A stretch of 64,000 nt of DNA from RPQJ01 sp963744735 (GTDB lineage Bacteria > Pseudomonadota > Gammaproteobacteria > Steroidobacterales > Steroidobacteraceae): contig CAVUVH010000003.1 of assembly GCA_963744735.1 (NCBI GenBank), forward strand, positions 53,103 to 117,102, written 5' to 3'. The first letter of the stretch is position 1, and the number at the start of each line of letters is the position of its first letter. Of this stretch, positions 38,987 to 52,419 are shown one piece after another. The notes under the pieces were generated by a model. It saw nothing but the letters and a program-made list of their open reading frames with translations, was not told the DNA's origin and did no database searches. The position numbers and the translations under genes are program-made.

Positions 38987-40150
38987 GTGACGACACCCGC
39001 TGTCTTGGCCCTGGAGGACGGCACCGTGTTTCGCGGCGTCTCCATTGGCGCCGCCGGGACCGCCACCGGCGAAGTGGTGTTCAACACCGCGATGACGGGC
39101 TACCAGGAGATCCTGACCGACCCGTCGTACTCGCGCCAGATCGTCACCCTGACGTACCCGCACATCGGCAACACCGGCACCAACCCGGACGACCACGAGT
39201 CCAACCTGGTGCACGCGGCCGGGCTCGTCATCCGCGACCTGCCGCTGCTGCACTCGAGCTGGCGCGCCACCGAGTCGCTGCCCGAGTTCCTGCGGCGCCG
39301 CAACACCGTTGCGATCGCCGAGATCGACACCCGCAAGCTGACGCGCATCCTGCGCGAGAAGGGCGCCCAGGCAGGCTGCATCGCCAGCGGTGATGCCGCC
39401 GCGCGTCCGGACCTCGCGGTGGAGGCGGCACGCCGCTTTCCCGGGCTCAAGGGCATGGACCTGGCCAAGGTGGTCTGCACCGAGCGCAGCTACCAGTGGA
39501 ACGAGGGCACCAACTGGTCGCTCGAGCAGGGTCCGCGCCGTCGCGCCGGGCAGCGACTGCATGTCGTGGCCTACGATTTCGGCATCAAGCGCAACATCCT
39601 GCGCCTGCTCGCCGACCACGGCTGCCGCATGACGGTGGTGCCCGCGCAGACCACGGCCGAAGAGGTCATGGCGCTGGCCCCCGACGGCGTCTTCCTCTCC
39701 AACGGCCCGGGCGATCCCGAGCCCTGCACCTACGCCATCGACGCGACGCGCGAGTTCCTCGCCAACGGCACGCCGGTGTTCGGCATCTGCCTCGGTCACC
39801 AGATCCTGGGCCTGGCCGTCGGCGCCCGCACGGTGAAGATGAAGTTCGGCCACCACGGCGCCAACCACCCGGTGCTCGAGATCGAGACCGGTCGCGTGCT
39901 GATCACCTCGCAGAACCACGGTTTCGCGGTCGACGAAGCCTCGCTGCCGGAGAACGTCAAGGCCACGTACCGCTCGCTGTTCGACGGCTCGCTGCAGGGC
40001 ATCGCCTGCACCGACCGGCCGGCGTTCAGCTTCCAGGGCCACCCGGAGGCGAGCCCGGGTCCGCGCGACCTGGTGCCGCTGTTCGCGGAATTCGTCGAGT
40101 CCATGCTGCGCAAGGGTGCCTCGTCGGCGTCGCTGCGCAGGTCGGTCTGA
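38987..40150 (+). CDS. carA: Carbamoyl-phosphate synthase small subunit
   Basis: 387 residues. Glutamine amidotransferase subunit that feeds ammonia to CarB for arginine and pyrimidine synthesis. The N-terminal domain is LALEDGTVFRGVSIGA and FNTAMTGYQEILTDPSYS. The class I glutaminase domain has the nucleophile Cys in FGICLGHQILGLAVGA and the His/Glu pair in FQGHPEASPGPRD. The GTG start is fixed by GGAGGT five bases upstream. carB follows after 19 bases. Confidence 0.97.
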   Translation: MTTPAVLALEDGTVFRGVSIGAAGTATGEVVFNTAMTGYQEILTDPSYSRQIVTLTYPHIGNTGTNPDDHESNLVHAAGLVIRDLPLLHSSWRATESLPEFLRRRNTVAIAEIDTRKLTRILREKGAQAGCIASGDAAARPDLAVEAARRFPGLKGMDLAKVVCTERSYQWNEGTNWSLEQGPRRRAGQRLHVVAYDFGIKRNILRLLADHGCRMTVVPAQTTAEEVMALAPDGVFLSNGPGDPEPCTYAIDATREFLANGTPVFGICLGHQILGLAVGARTVKMKFGHHGANHPVLEIETGRVLITSQNHGFAVDEASLPENVKATYRSLFDGSLQGIACTDRPAFSFQGHPEASPGPRDLVPLFAEFVESMLRKGASSASLRRSV

Positions 40151-40169
40151 TCGCAGGAGTCCTTGCCGC

Positions 40170-43397
<3,228 letters not shown>

Positions 43398-43401
<4 letters not shown>

Positions 43402-43871
43402 CGCGTAAGCCTATGACTTCAAAGGGGGCCGAGCGTCTTCGCGTGGAGCTCAAGCGGCTCAAGCAGGTGGAGCGCCCGCGCATCATCCAGGCCATTGCCG
43501 AGGCGCGTGCGCACGGCGACCTGAGCGAGAACGCCGAGTACCACGCCGCGCGCGAGCAGCAGGGTTTCTGCGAGGGCCGCATCAACGAGCTCGAGCACGA
43601 GCTGTCGCATTGCCAGATCATCGACATCGGCCACCTGCCGCAGACGGGCAAGGTCGTGTTCGGCGCGACGGTCCACCTGGAAGCGGAATCGGGCGACGAG
43701 GTGGTCTACCAGATCGTCGGCGAATCCGAGGCCGACATCCGGCTGGGGCTGATCTCGATCACCTCGCCGATCGCGCGGGCGCTGGTCGGCAAGTCCGAGG
43801 GCGACGAGGTGCAGGTGGCCGTGCCGGGTGGCACCCGGCGCTACGAGATCGTGACGGTCCGCTACGTCTGA
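43398..43871 (+). CDS. greA: Transcript cleavage factor GreA
   Basis: 157 residues. Rescues backtracked RNA polymerase by stimulating cleavage of the nascent RNA. The N-terminal coiled coil includes IAEARAHGDLSENAEYHAAR, with the acidic tip residues Asp and Glu of GDLSENAEYH that reach the active site. The C-terminal FKBP-like domain has LISITSPIARALVGKSEGDE and ends RRYEIVTVRYV. Start ATG overlaps the carB stop by four bases; carAB-greA is a common gammaproteobacterial order. Confidence 0.97.
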
Positions 43872-43904
43872 GCGGCCAGGCGGCCGGCCCATGGCCCGGC
43901 CCTC

Positions 43905-44202
43905 TCAGCCGTCCGGCAGCAGGATTTTCGGTTTTTTCCGGATTGGCCCGGTAGAACAGGGCCACGTGGCCGATCCGCTGCACCATTTCCGAGCGGGTCG
44001 AGGCCGCCAGTTCGGCCAGCAGCTGATCCCGCACGTCACGGTCGCCGACCCGGGCGCGCACCTTGACCAGTTCGTGGTGCGCGAGTGCGCCGTCCAGTTC
44101 GGCGACCAGGTTGGGGCCGAGGCCGGAATTGCCCACGAGGACGACCGGGTTGAGGTCGTGGCCTAGCCGGCGGAGGTACTTGCGTTGGGCGTCGGAAAGC
44201 AT
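43905..44202 (-). CDS. yhbY: Ribosome-associated RNA-binding protein YhbY (CRM domain, one frameshift)
   Basis: About 99 residues. Single CRM domain, binds pre-50S particles. Start MLSDAQRKYLRRLGHDLNPV, RNA-binding loop VVLVGNSGLGPNLVAELDGA and HHELVKVRARVGDRDVRDQL. Near the end a six-A run (T6 on the plus strand, 43932-43937) appears to hold one extra base. Without it the protein ends NPEKPKILLPDG with TGA at 43905, as expected. There is no Shine-Dalgarno; the start codon is preceded by pyrimidine-rich heptad repeat. It is convergent with greA and divergent from rlmE. Confidence 0.9.
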
Positions 44203-44365
44203 GGGGAAGGGGATAGCGGATAGGGGATAGGGGATAGTCGAGCCGGTGCGGCTGGACCTCGACGGGTCGCTATCATCCCTGACCAAAGTCGGACTTCGCA
44301 CGAACTTGACGTAACTACCGCTAGCCCCTACCTATCCCCTATCCCCTATCCGCTATCCGCTTCCT
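44203..44365. repeat. Heptad element with facing G-rich and C-rich arms between yhbY and rlmE
   Basis: G-rich arm 44203-44238 (GGGGATA units) and C-rich arm 44314-44365 (CCCCTAT and CCGCTAT units) are reverse complements over roughly 34 bases with ~75 bases between. Each arm ends exactly at a start codon: yhbY to the left, rlmE to the right. TTGACG at 44306-44311 may be the -35 of rlmE, with a -10 inside the repeat. Confidence 0.75.
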
Positions 44366-44992
44366 ATGCCCAAGCGCACCAAGAGCTCCGCCGCCTGGCT
44401 CGCCGAGCACGAATCCGACCCCTACGTGAAGCGGGCGCGGGAGGAAGGCTGGCGTTCGCGCGCCGTCTTCAAGCTCGAGGAGATCCAGAAGTCCGACCGG
44501 CTGCTGCGGCCCGGCATGACGATCGTCGACCTGGGAGCCGCCCCCGGCAGCTGGAGCCAGTACGCGGCCCGGCTGCTGGATGGCAAGGGCCGCATCATCG
44601 CGCTCGACATCCTCGACATGCCGGCGATCGCGGGGGTCGAGTTCCTGCAGGGCGACTTCAACGACGACGCCGTGCTGGAAAGGCTGTCTGCCCTGGTCGG
44701 GCCGGCCAAGGTCGACCTTGTGCTGTCCGATATGGCCCCCAACATGATGGGCATCGCGGACGTCGACCATGACCGCTCGATGCAGCTGGTGGAACTCGCG
44801 GTGGATTTTGCCGGTCGGACTCTGCGTCCCGGTGGCGATTTTCTCGCCAAGGTGTTCCAGGGGCGCGGCTTCCAGCCGCTGGTGGCTGACCTGCGGCAGC
44901 GCTTTGAATCCGTGAAGTTGCGCAAGCCGAAAGCTTCACGGTCGCGCAGCGCCGAAGTGTACGTTCTGGCACGCGGGTATCGATTGGTGTAG
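44366..44992 (+). CDS. rlmE: 23S rRNA 2'-O-methyltransferase RlmE (FtsJ/RrmJ)
   Basis: 208 residues. Methylates U2552 of 23S rRNA from S-adenosylmethionine. The SAM motif is TIVDLGAAPGSWSQYAARLL. The catalytic Lys-Asp-Lys-Glu set is visible in the Lys of RSRAVFKLEEIQ, the Asp of LVLSDMAPNMMGI, the Lys of GDFLAKVFQGRGF and the C-terminal Glu of RSRSAEVYVLARGY. No Shine-Dalgarno precedes the ATG, only C-rich heptads. ftsH follows, the classical rlmE-ftsH pair. Confidence 0.97.
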   Translation: MPKRTKSSAAWLAEHESDPYVKRAREEGWRSRAVFKLEEIQKSDRLLRPGMTIVDLGAAPGSWSQYAARLLDGKGRIIALDILDMPAIAGVEFLQGDFNDDAVLERLSALVGPAKVDLVLSDMAPNMMGIADVDHDRSMQLVELAVDFAGRTLRPGGDFLAKVFQGRGFQPLVADLRQRFESVKLRKPKASRSRSAEVYVLARGYRLV

Positions 44993-45060
44993 TGTGATTT
45001 TTCGGCCGTTGGCACGTGCGATCCCTGCACGGCGCAGCCGGCCCATCCGAGGTCAGTGAC

Positions 45061-46986
<1,926 letters not shown>

Positions 46987-46994
46987 AGCCGAGC

Positions 46995-47097
46995 GGGACT
47001 AGGGCTAGGGGCTAGGGATTGGTCAGGGAACGGCGCGGCGTTCAGCGCCACGTCTTCGCTATCCTAGTCCCTAATCCCTACCCCTAATCCCTTCCTC
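46995..47097. repeat. Heptad element with facing arms between ftsH and folP
   Basis: G-rich arm from 46995 (GGGACTAGGGCTAGGGGCTA, then GGGATTGG) and C-rich arm 47059-47097 (TCCCTAA, CCCCTAA). The C-rich arm ends at the folP ATG, leaving no Shine-Dalgarno. Confidence 0.7.
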
Positions 47098-47922
47098 ATG
47101 CGCTGCCGCTCCCGCACCCTCGACCTTTCCGTGCCCGCCGTCATGGGCATCCTCAACGTCACGCCCGATTCCTTCTCGGACGGCGGGCGGCATTTCGCGC
47201 GCGACAGCGCGATCGCGGCCGGCCTGCGCATGGCAGGCGAGGGTGCGGCCATCGTCGACGTCGGCGGCGAGTCGACGCGGCCGGGCGCGGCCGCGGTCGG
47301 CGTGCAGGAAGAAATCGATCGCGTCGCGCCGGTGATCGAGGCGCTGGCCGCCCGCTCGCCGGTGCTGCTCTCGGTCGACACCAGCAAGCCGGAAGTGATC
47401 ACCGCGGCGCTGCAGGCGGGCGCTCACATGGTCAATGACGTGCGCGCCCTGCAGTTGCCCGGGGCGCTGGCCGCGGCGGTGGCCGGCAACGCGGCCGTGT
47501 GCGTCATGCACATGCGCGGCGAGCCCGCGACCATGCAGCAGTCGCCGCAGTACGACGACGTCGTGGCCGAAGTGCACGGCTTCCTCGCCGCGCGCGTGGC
47601 GGCCTGCCGCGCAGCGGGTCTCGGCCCCGAAGCGATCTGTGTCGATCCGGGCATCGGCTTCGGCAAGGACTACGGCCACAACCTCGCGCTGCTGCGAAAC
47701 CTGCGGCGGTTCACGGATCTGGGCGCGCCGTTGCTGCTCGGCGTCTCGCGCAAGTCGCTGATCGGTATCATGACCGGACGACCTGCGCACGAGCGGCTGG
47801 CCGGCAGCGTCGTGCTGGCCGGGCTGGCGGTGCAGGCGGGCGCGGCCATCATCCGCGCGCACGATGTCGCGGCGACGGTCGATGCCGTCAAGGTGGCGAC
47901 CGCCCTGCGCGGCGCCCCATAG
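47098..47922 (+). CDS. folP: Dihydropteroate synthase
   Basis: 274 residues. Joins p-aminobenzoate with hydroxymethyl-dihydropterin pyrophosphate in folate synthesis; sulfonamide target. Motifs: VMGILNVTPDSFSDGGRHF, IVDVGGESTRPGAAAV, LLSVDTSKPEV, VCVMHMRGEPATM, DPGIGFGKDYGHNLALL and LLGVSRKSLIG. The ATG is preceded only by a C-rich heptad array. glmM starts nine bases after its stop, the conserved ftsH-folP-glmM order. Confidence 0.96.
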   Translation: MRCRSRTLDLSVPAVMGILNVTPDSFSDGGRHFARDSAIAAGLRMAGEGAAIVDVGGESTRPGAAAVGVQEEIDRVAPVIEALAARSPVLLSVDTSKPEVITAALQAGAHMVNDVRALQLPGALAAAVAGNAAVCVMHMRGEPATMQQSPQYDDVVAEVHGFLAARVAACRAAGLGPEAICVDPGIGFGKDYGHNLALLRNLRRFTDLGAPLLLGVSRKSLIGIMTGRPAHERLAGSVVLAGLAVQAGAAIIRAHDVAATVDAVKVATALRGAP

Positions 47923-47931
47923 GAGCAGCAG

Positions 47932-49264
47932 ATGGGCAGGAAGTATTTCGGCACCGACGGCGTCCGCGGCCAGGTCGGGCAGCACCCGATGACGGTCGAG
48001 TTCGCCCTGCGGCTGGCCAGTGCGGCGGCGCGGGTGCTGGCGCCGGAGGGCGGCACGGCGCTGGTGGGCAAGGACACGCGCCTGTCCGGCTACATGTTCG
48101 AGGCCGCGCTCGAGGCCGGGTTCGTCGCGGCGGGCGTCAACGTGCAGCTGATCGGGCCGCTGCCGACGCCGGGCATCGCCTACATGACGCGGCATTTCGG
48201 CTGCAAGTTCGGCGTCGTGATCAGCGCCTCGCACAATCCCTACGAGGACAACGGCATCAAGTTCTTCGACGAGCACGGCAGCAAGCTGTCGGACGAACTC
48301 GAGGAGCAGATCGAGGCCTACCTGGACGAGCCGGCGCTGACGCGCGAGTCGATCCACCTGGGTCGCGCATCGCGCGTCGACAAGTCCCGCGTCGCCTACC
48401 AGGACTTCTGCCGCTCGGTGATGCCGCGCGGTGTCGACCTCTCGGGCCTCAAGGTCGTGATCGACTGCGCCAACGGCGCGGCCTACAAGGTGGCGCCGCG
48501 GGTGCTGACCGACCTGGGCGCCGAGATCATCCCGCTCGGCTGCTCGCCCAACGGCCGCAACATCAACCTGCGCTGCGGCTCCACCTCGCCGGGCCTGATC
48601 CAGGCCACGGTATCCGGCGTGCACGCCGACGTCGGCATCGCGCTCGACGGCGACGGCGACCGGCTGGTGATGGTCGATCATCTCGGCCGCATCGCCGACG
48701 GCGACCAGCTGCTGTACGTGATCGCGTCCGACCGCAAGCGCAGCGGCACGCTGCAGGGGCCGGTGGTCGGCACCGTGATGAGCAACCTCGGCCTCGAGCT
48801 CAAGCTGCGGGAACGAGGGCGTGGAATTCCTGCGGGCCAGGGTCGGCGACCGCTACGTGCTGGCGATGCTGAAGGAACACGGTGGCGTGCTGGGCGGCGA
48901 GACCTCCGGCCACCTGCTGTGCCTCGATCGCACCACCACGGGCGACGGCCTGATCAGCGCGCTCGAGGTGCTGTCGGTGATGAAGCGCACGGGCCGGCCG
49001 CTGGCGGAACTGGTCGCCGGCATGCCGAAGCTGCCGCAGGTCATGATCAACGTGAAGGTCAAGGAGCGCATCGACACCCAGGCCTCGGCGCCGATCCAGG
49101 CCGCGGTACGACGGGTCGAGGCCGCACTCGGCGGGACCGGGCGCGTGGTGCTGCGGTCTTCGGGCACCGAACCCGTGATCCGCGTGATGGTCGAAGGCCA
49201 GGACGAGAAGGTGGTGACGCGCCACGCCGAAGAACTGGCCGAGGTCGTCCGCAACGCCGTGTAG
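47932..49264 (+). CDS. glmM: Phosphoglucosamine mutase GlmM (one frameshift)
   Basis: About 444 residues. Converts glucosamine-6-P to glucosamine-1-P for peptidoglycan and lipopolysaccharide. Start GRKYFGTDGVRGQVGQHPMT. The phospho-Ser loop is VVISASHNPYEDNGIKFF and the metal loop GIALDGDGDRLVMVD. The frame shifts near 48810 (GCGGGAACG) by one extra G, resuming as EGVEFLRARVGDRYVLAML. The sugar loop GGVLGGETSGHLLCLD and the phosphate-binding end VLRSSGTEPVIRVMVEG follow. TAG at 49262-49264. Confidence 0.95.
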
Positions 49265-49281
49265 GCTGCGCCGGCCCCGAA

Positions 49282-49310
49282 TTGCTTTAGCCGCCCCTCG
49301 CCGCTAAGAT
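49282..49310 (+). promoter_or_regulatory. Candidate tpiA promoter
   Basis: TTGCTT (49282-49287), 17-base spacer, TAAGAT (49305-49310), in the 112-base gap between glmM and tpiA. Each box matches the sigma-70 consensus at four of six positions. Confidence 0.4.
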
Positions 49311-49376
49311 CGCGCGCCTTTCGCGGCCGGCCCCTGCCAGGGTCGCCGGCTCGCCAGCCTTCGGGAACATCACCAC

Positions 49377-50129
49377 ATGCGCCAACCGCTCGTCGCCGGG
49401 AACTGGAAAATGCACGGTTCGCGTGTCGAAAACGCGAGCCTGATCAATGGTTTGCTGGAGCTCCTGCAGCCCGGCAAGCGGGCCGAGATCATGCTCTGCC
49501 CGCCGTTTCCGTACCTGTTCGAGGCGGCGCGCCTGCTGAAGGATTCGGGCGTGGCGCTCGGCGCCCAGACGGTCTGCGCGGAAGCGCAGGGCGCCTTCAC
49601 CGGCGAAGTCTCGGCGGCCATGCTGAAGGACGCCGGCTGCCGGTATGTCCTGGTCGGTCATTCCGAGCGTCGGCAGCTGTTCGGCGAAAGCGATCACCTG
49701 GTGGCGCGCAAGTTCGTGGCGGCCCAGTCCCAGGGCCTGCTGCCGGTGCTGTGCGTCGGCGAGACGCTGGACGAGCGCGAGGCCAGCCAGACCATCGCCG
49801 TCGTCGCGCGGCAGCTGGAGGCCGTGCTGGCGCTGAGCGGCGCCGGAGCCTTTGCCAGGGCCGTCATTGCCTACGAGCCGGTCTGGGCCATCGGTACCGG
49901 CCGCACCGCATCGCCGGAGCAGGCCCAGGAAGTGCACGCGATGATTCGTGCCAAGGTGGCGGAGCGGGATGCTACAATAGGCGGATCGGTCAGAATCCTG
50001 TACGGCGGCAGCGTCAAGGCTTCCAACGCCCAGGAACTGTTCGCGATGCCCGATATCGACGGCGGACTCGTCGGCGGGGCGTCGCTCAAGGCGGACGAGT
50101 TCGCGCGGATCTGCGCAGGCGCAGGTTGA
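49377..50129 (+). CDS. tpiA: Triosephosphate isomerase
   Basis: 250 residues. Interconverts glyceraldehyde-3-P and dihydroxyacetone-P. Catalytic Lys in RQPLVAGNWKMHGSR, His in YVLVGHSERRQLFGES, Glu in VIAYEPVWAIGTGRTASPEQ. The phosphate loop is VRILYGGSVKASNAQEL and the end DIDGGLVGGASLKADEF. Full family length. secG starts 43 bases downstream. Confidence 0.97.
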   Translation: MRQPLVAGNWKMHGSRVENASLINGLLELLQPGKRAEIMLCPPFPYLFEAARLLKDSGVALGAQTVCAEAQGAFTGEVSAAMLKDAGCRYVLVGHSERRQLFGESDHLVARKFVAAQSQGLLPVLCVGETLDEREASQTIAVVARQLEAVLALSGAGAFARAVIAYEPVWAIGTGRTASPEQAQEVHAMIRAKVAERDATIGGSVRILYGGSVKASNAQELFAMPDIDGGLVGGASLKADEFARICAGAG

Positions 50130-50172
50130 CGGCACGGTTTCGCCGCTTGAACACACGCAAGGTTTCGTCGTA

Positions 50173-50604
50173 ATGAACTGGTTGCAGACCCTCGCCGTCG
50201 TTTTCCACGCGCTGCTGGCGTTCGCCATCATCGCCATCGTGCTCCTGCAGCGCGGCAAGGGCGCCGATGCCGGCGCGGGTTTCGGCGCCGGTGCCTCGGG
50301 CACCGTGTTCGGTGCCCGCGGTTCGGCGTCGTTCCTGTCGCGCACCACCGCCGTGCTGGCAACGCTGTTCTTCCTGAGCAGCCTCGGGCTCACGTACCTG
50401 TTCAGCCGGCAGCAGGCGCCGACCAGCGTCGTCGACACGGTCAAGCAGCCGGCGCCCGCGCCGGCCACGACGCCTGCGCTGCCGGCGCTGCCGGCGGCAC
50501 CCGCCACGGAACCTGCGGCAGGCGACGCCTCTGCTGGCCAGCCGGTCACGACGGCGCCGGCGCAACCGGCGCCGGCACAGGACGCTCCGGCCGGCGGCCA
50601 GTGA
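50173..50604 (+). CDS. secG: Protein translocase subunit SecG
   Basis: 143 residues. Small subunit of the SecYEG channel. Two membrane helices: LQTLAVVFHALLAFAIIAIV and TTAVLATLFFLSSLGLTYLF, joined by the signature loop QRGKGADAGAGFGAGASGTV. The C-terminal ~55 residues are a Pro/Ala-rich tail (PAPAPATTPALPALPAAPAT), longer than in the E. coli protein but common in this lineage. It lies immediately upstream of tRNA-Leu, the classical secG-leuU order. Confidence 0.95.
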   Translation: MNWLQTLAVVFHALLAFAIIAIVLLQRGKGADAGAGFGAGASGTVFGARGSASFLSRTTAVLATLFFLSSLGLTYLFSRQQAPTSVVDTVKQPAPAPATTPALPALPAAPATEPAAGDASAGQPVTTAPAQPAPAQDAPAGGQ

Positions 50605-50624
50605 GCAGGAACCAGATCGATCGA

Positions 50625-50709
50625 GCGGATGTGGTGGAATTGGTAGACACGCTAGCTTGAGGGGTTAGTGCCGCAAGGCGTGAGAGTTCGAGTCTCTCCA
50701 TCCGCACCA
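50625..50709 (+). tRNA. tRNA-Leu (anticodon GAG)
   Basis: 85-base type II tRNA. Acceptor stem GCGGATG / CATCCGC, D-loop with TGGTAGACACGC, anticodon stem CTAGC / GTTAG around loop TTGAGGG, a long variable arm (TGCCGCAAGGCGT), T arm GAGAGTTCGAGTCTCTC and encoded CCA. It matches the leuU position between secG and nuoA. Confidence 0.97.
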
Positions 50710-50723
50710 GTCGAAGCGAATCA

Positions 50724-50746
50724 GGCGAGCCAGGGCTCGCCTTTTT
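50724..50746 (+). terminator. Intrinsic terminator after tRNA-Leu
   Basis: Stem GGCGAGC / GCTCGCC with loop CAGG followed by TTTTT. It ends the secG/tRNA-Leu transcript before the nuo operon. Confidence 0.85.
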
Positions 50747-50779
50747 CATGGGCGCACCTTACTGCGCTGCAAATCGACC

Positions 50780-50788
50780 TGATAGAAT
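50780..50788 (+). promoter_or_regulatory. Candidate extended -10 promoter of the nuo operon
   Basis: TGATAGAAT, an extended -10 (TGn plus TAGAAT), lies 41 bases before the nuoA ATG and just after the terminator. No clear -35 is visible, as allowed for extended -10 promoters. Confidence 0.45.
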
Positions 50789-50828
50789 CGTGGGCTAATC
50801 GGACCCGATTCGAGACCGCACCCTCGAG

Positions 50829-51185
50829 ATGCTCGCCGAATACCTGCCGATCCTGATTTTTCTAGCAGTTGCAGGCGCTCTCGGCGTCCTGCTGCTGGTG
50901 CTGGGCTACCTGCTCGCGCCGCGCAAGCCCGACGCCGCCAAGCTGTCGCCATACGAGTGCGGCTTCGAGGCGTTCGAGGATTCGCGCATGAAGTTCGACG
51001 TGCGCTACTACCTCGTCGCGATCCTGTTCATCGTCTTCGACCTCGAGATCGCGTTCCTGTTCCCGTGGGCCGTCGCCCTCGATTCCGTCGGCATCGTGGC
51101 GATGGCCGCGATGGGCGTGTTCCTGCTGGTGCTGGTGGTCGGTTTCATCTACGAGTGGAAGAAGGGTGCGCTCGAATGGGACTAG
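50829..51185 (+). CDS. nuoA: NADH-quinone oxidoreductase subunit A
   Basis: 118 residues. Membrane subunit of complex I with three helices (PILIFLAVAGALGVLLLVLG, YYLVAILFIVFDLEIAFLF, GVFLLVLVVGFIY) and the signature KLSPYECGFEAFEDSRMKFD containing the conserved Cys. First gene of the nuo operon; it overlaps nuoB by ten bases. Confidence 0.96.
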   Translation: MLAEYLPILIFLAVAGALGVLLLVLGYLLAPRKPDAAKLSPYECGFEAFEDSRMKFDVRYYLVAILFIVFDLEIAFLFPWAVALDSVGIVAMAAMGVFLLVLVVGFIYEWKKGALEWD

Positions 51186-51667
51186 AGGCACCCAGCAGCA
51201 GCGACGCGCCGGAGCGCGGAGTCTTCACGACCTCGGTCGACGCGCTGATGAACTGGGCGCGCACCGGCTCGATGTGGCCGATGACGTTCGGCCTGGCCTG
51301 CTGCGCGGTCGAGATGATGCACGCGGGCGCGGCGCGCTACGACCTCGACCGCTTCGGCATCGTCTTCCGCCCGAGCCCGCGCCAGTCCGACGTCATGATC
51401 GTGGCCGGCACGCTGGTCAACAAGATGGCCCCGGCGCTGCGCAAGGTCTACGACCAGATGCCCGATCCGCGCTGGGTCATCTCCATGGGTTCCTGCGCGA
51501 ACGGCGGCGGCTATTACCACTATTCCTATGCCGTGGTGCGCGGGTGCGACCGGATCGTGCCCGTCGACGTCTACGTCCCCGGCTGCCCGCCGTCGGCCGA
51601 GGCGCTGATCTACGGGCTGATCCAGCTGCAGAAGAAGATCCAGCGCACGCAGACGATTGCGCGCTGA
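51176..51667 (+). CDS. nuoB: NADH-quinone oxidoreductase subunit B
   Basis: 163 residues. Peripheral-arm subunit holding terminal cluster N2 next to the quinone site. Cluster ligands appear in GLACCAVEMMHAGAAR, MGSCANGGGYYHYSYAVVRG and VPGCPPSAEALIYG. ATG 51176 is chosen within the end of nuoA, giving the family N-terminus. No frame problem. Confidence 0.96.
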   Translation: MGLEAPSSSDAPERGVFTTSVDALMNWARTGSMWPMTFGLACCAVEMMHAGAARYDLDRFGIVFRPSPRQSDVMIVAGTLVNKMAPALRKVYDQMPDPRWVISMGSCANGGGYYHYSYAVVRGCDRIVPVDVYVPGCPPSAEALIYGLIQLQKKIQRTQTIAR

Positions 51668-51688
51668 AGACAGACCGAAGCGAGTGGC

Positions 51689-52419
51689 ATGAACCAGGCA
51701 CTGACAACACTGGCCGACTCGATCGCCGCGCGCTTCGGCGGCCAGGTCCTGCGCGTCGAGTCGCGTTGCGGCGAACTCACGTTCGAGGTGGCGCCTGCGG
51801 CCCTGCGTGCCGTCTGCGGCGTGCTGCGGGACGATCCCGAGTACCGCTTCGAGCAGCTGATCGACCTCTGCGGCGTCGACTACTCGCTGTACGGCCAGGA
51901 CGAGTGGAACACGGACACCGCGACTTTCCGCGGTTTCAGCCGGCCCTGGCCCTCACCCCGGCCCTCTCCCGCGAAGCGGGAGAGGGTGCCGGAACGGCGG
52001 GTGAGGGCAGACGCTTCGCGGTGGTCTATCACCTGCTGTCGGTGACGCACAATCGCCGGCTGCGCCTGCGTGCCTGGTGCGAGCCGGGCGAGCCGCCGAT
52101 GATCGACTCGGTGATCGAAACCTGGAAGGCGGCCGACTGGTTCGAGCGCGAGGCCTTCGACCTGTTCGGCATCCTGTTCCGCGGCCACCCGGACCTGCGC
52201 CGGATCCTGACCGACTACGGCTTCCTCGGCCATCCGTTCCGCAAGGACTTCCCGCTGTCCGGCAACGTCGAGGTCCGCTACGACCCGGCGAAGGGCCGCG
52301 TCGTGTACGAGCCCGTGAGCATCGAGCCGCGCACGCTGGTGCCGCGCGTGATCCGCGACGACAACCGCTACGAGCCCGCGCTCAAGGACGCGCCGAAGCA
52401 GGGCCCAGAACATGGCTGA
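51689..52419 (+). CDS. nuoC: NADH-quinone oxidoreductase subunit C (palindromic repeat inserted, one frameshift)
   Basis: About 243 residues. Peripheral-arm subunit, separate from NuoD here. The N-terminal part FEQLIDLCGVDYSLYGQDEW reaches FRGFSR, then a ~60-base palindromic repeat (51950-52007) is present. The protein resumes in another frame as GRRFAVVYHLLSVTHNRRLR and WFEREAFDLFGILFRGHPDL, then DYGFLGHPFRKDFPLSGNVE. The shift is one base short (or two extra) and must lie at 51930-52010, in or beside the repeat. Read through, the repeat would encode LTPALSREAGEGAGTAGEG in a loop that varies in length in this family. The gene overlaps nuoD by eight bases. Confidence 0.9.
51950..52007 (+). 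repeat. Palindromic repeat, copy 3, inside nuoC
   Basis: Perfect hairpin CCCTCTCCCGC / GCGGGAGAGGG (51962-51986, loop GAA) flanked by CCCTCACCCCG and CGGGTGAGGG. It is the same family as 38545-38591 and 38794-38839. Confidence 0.8.
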
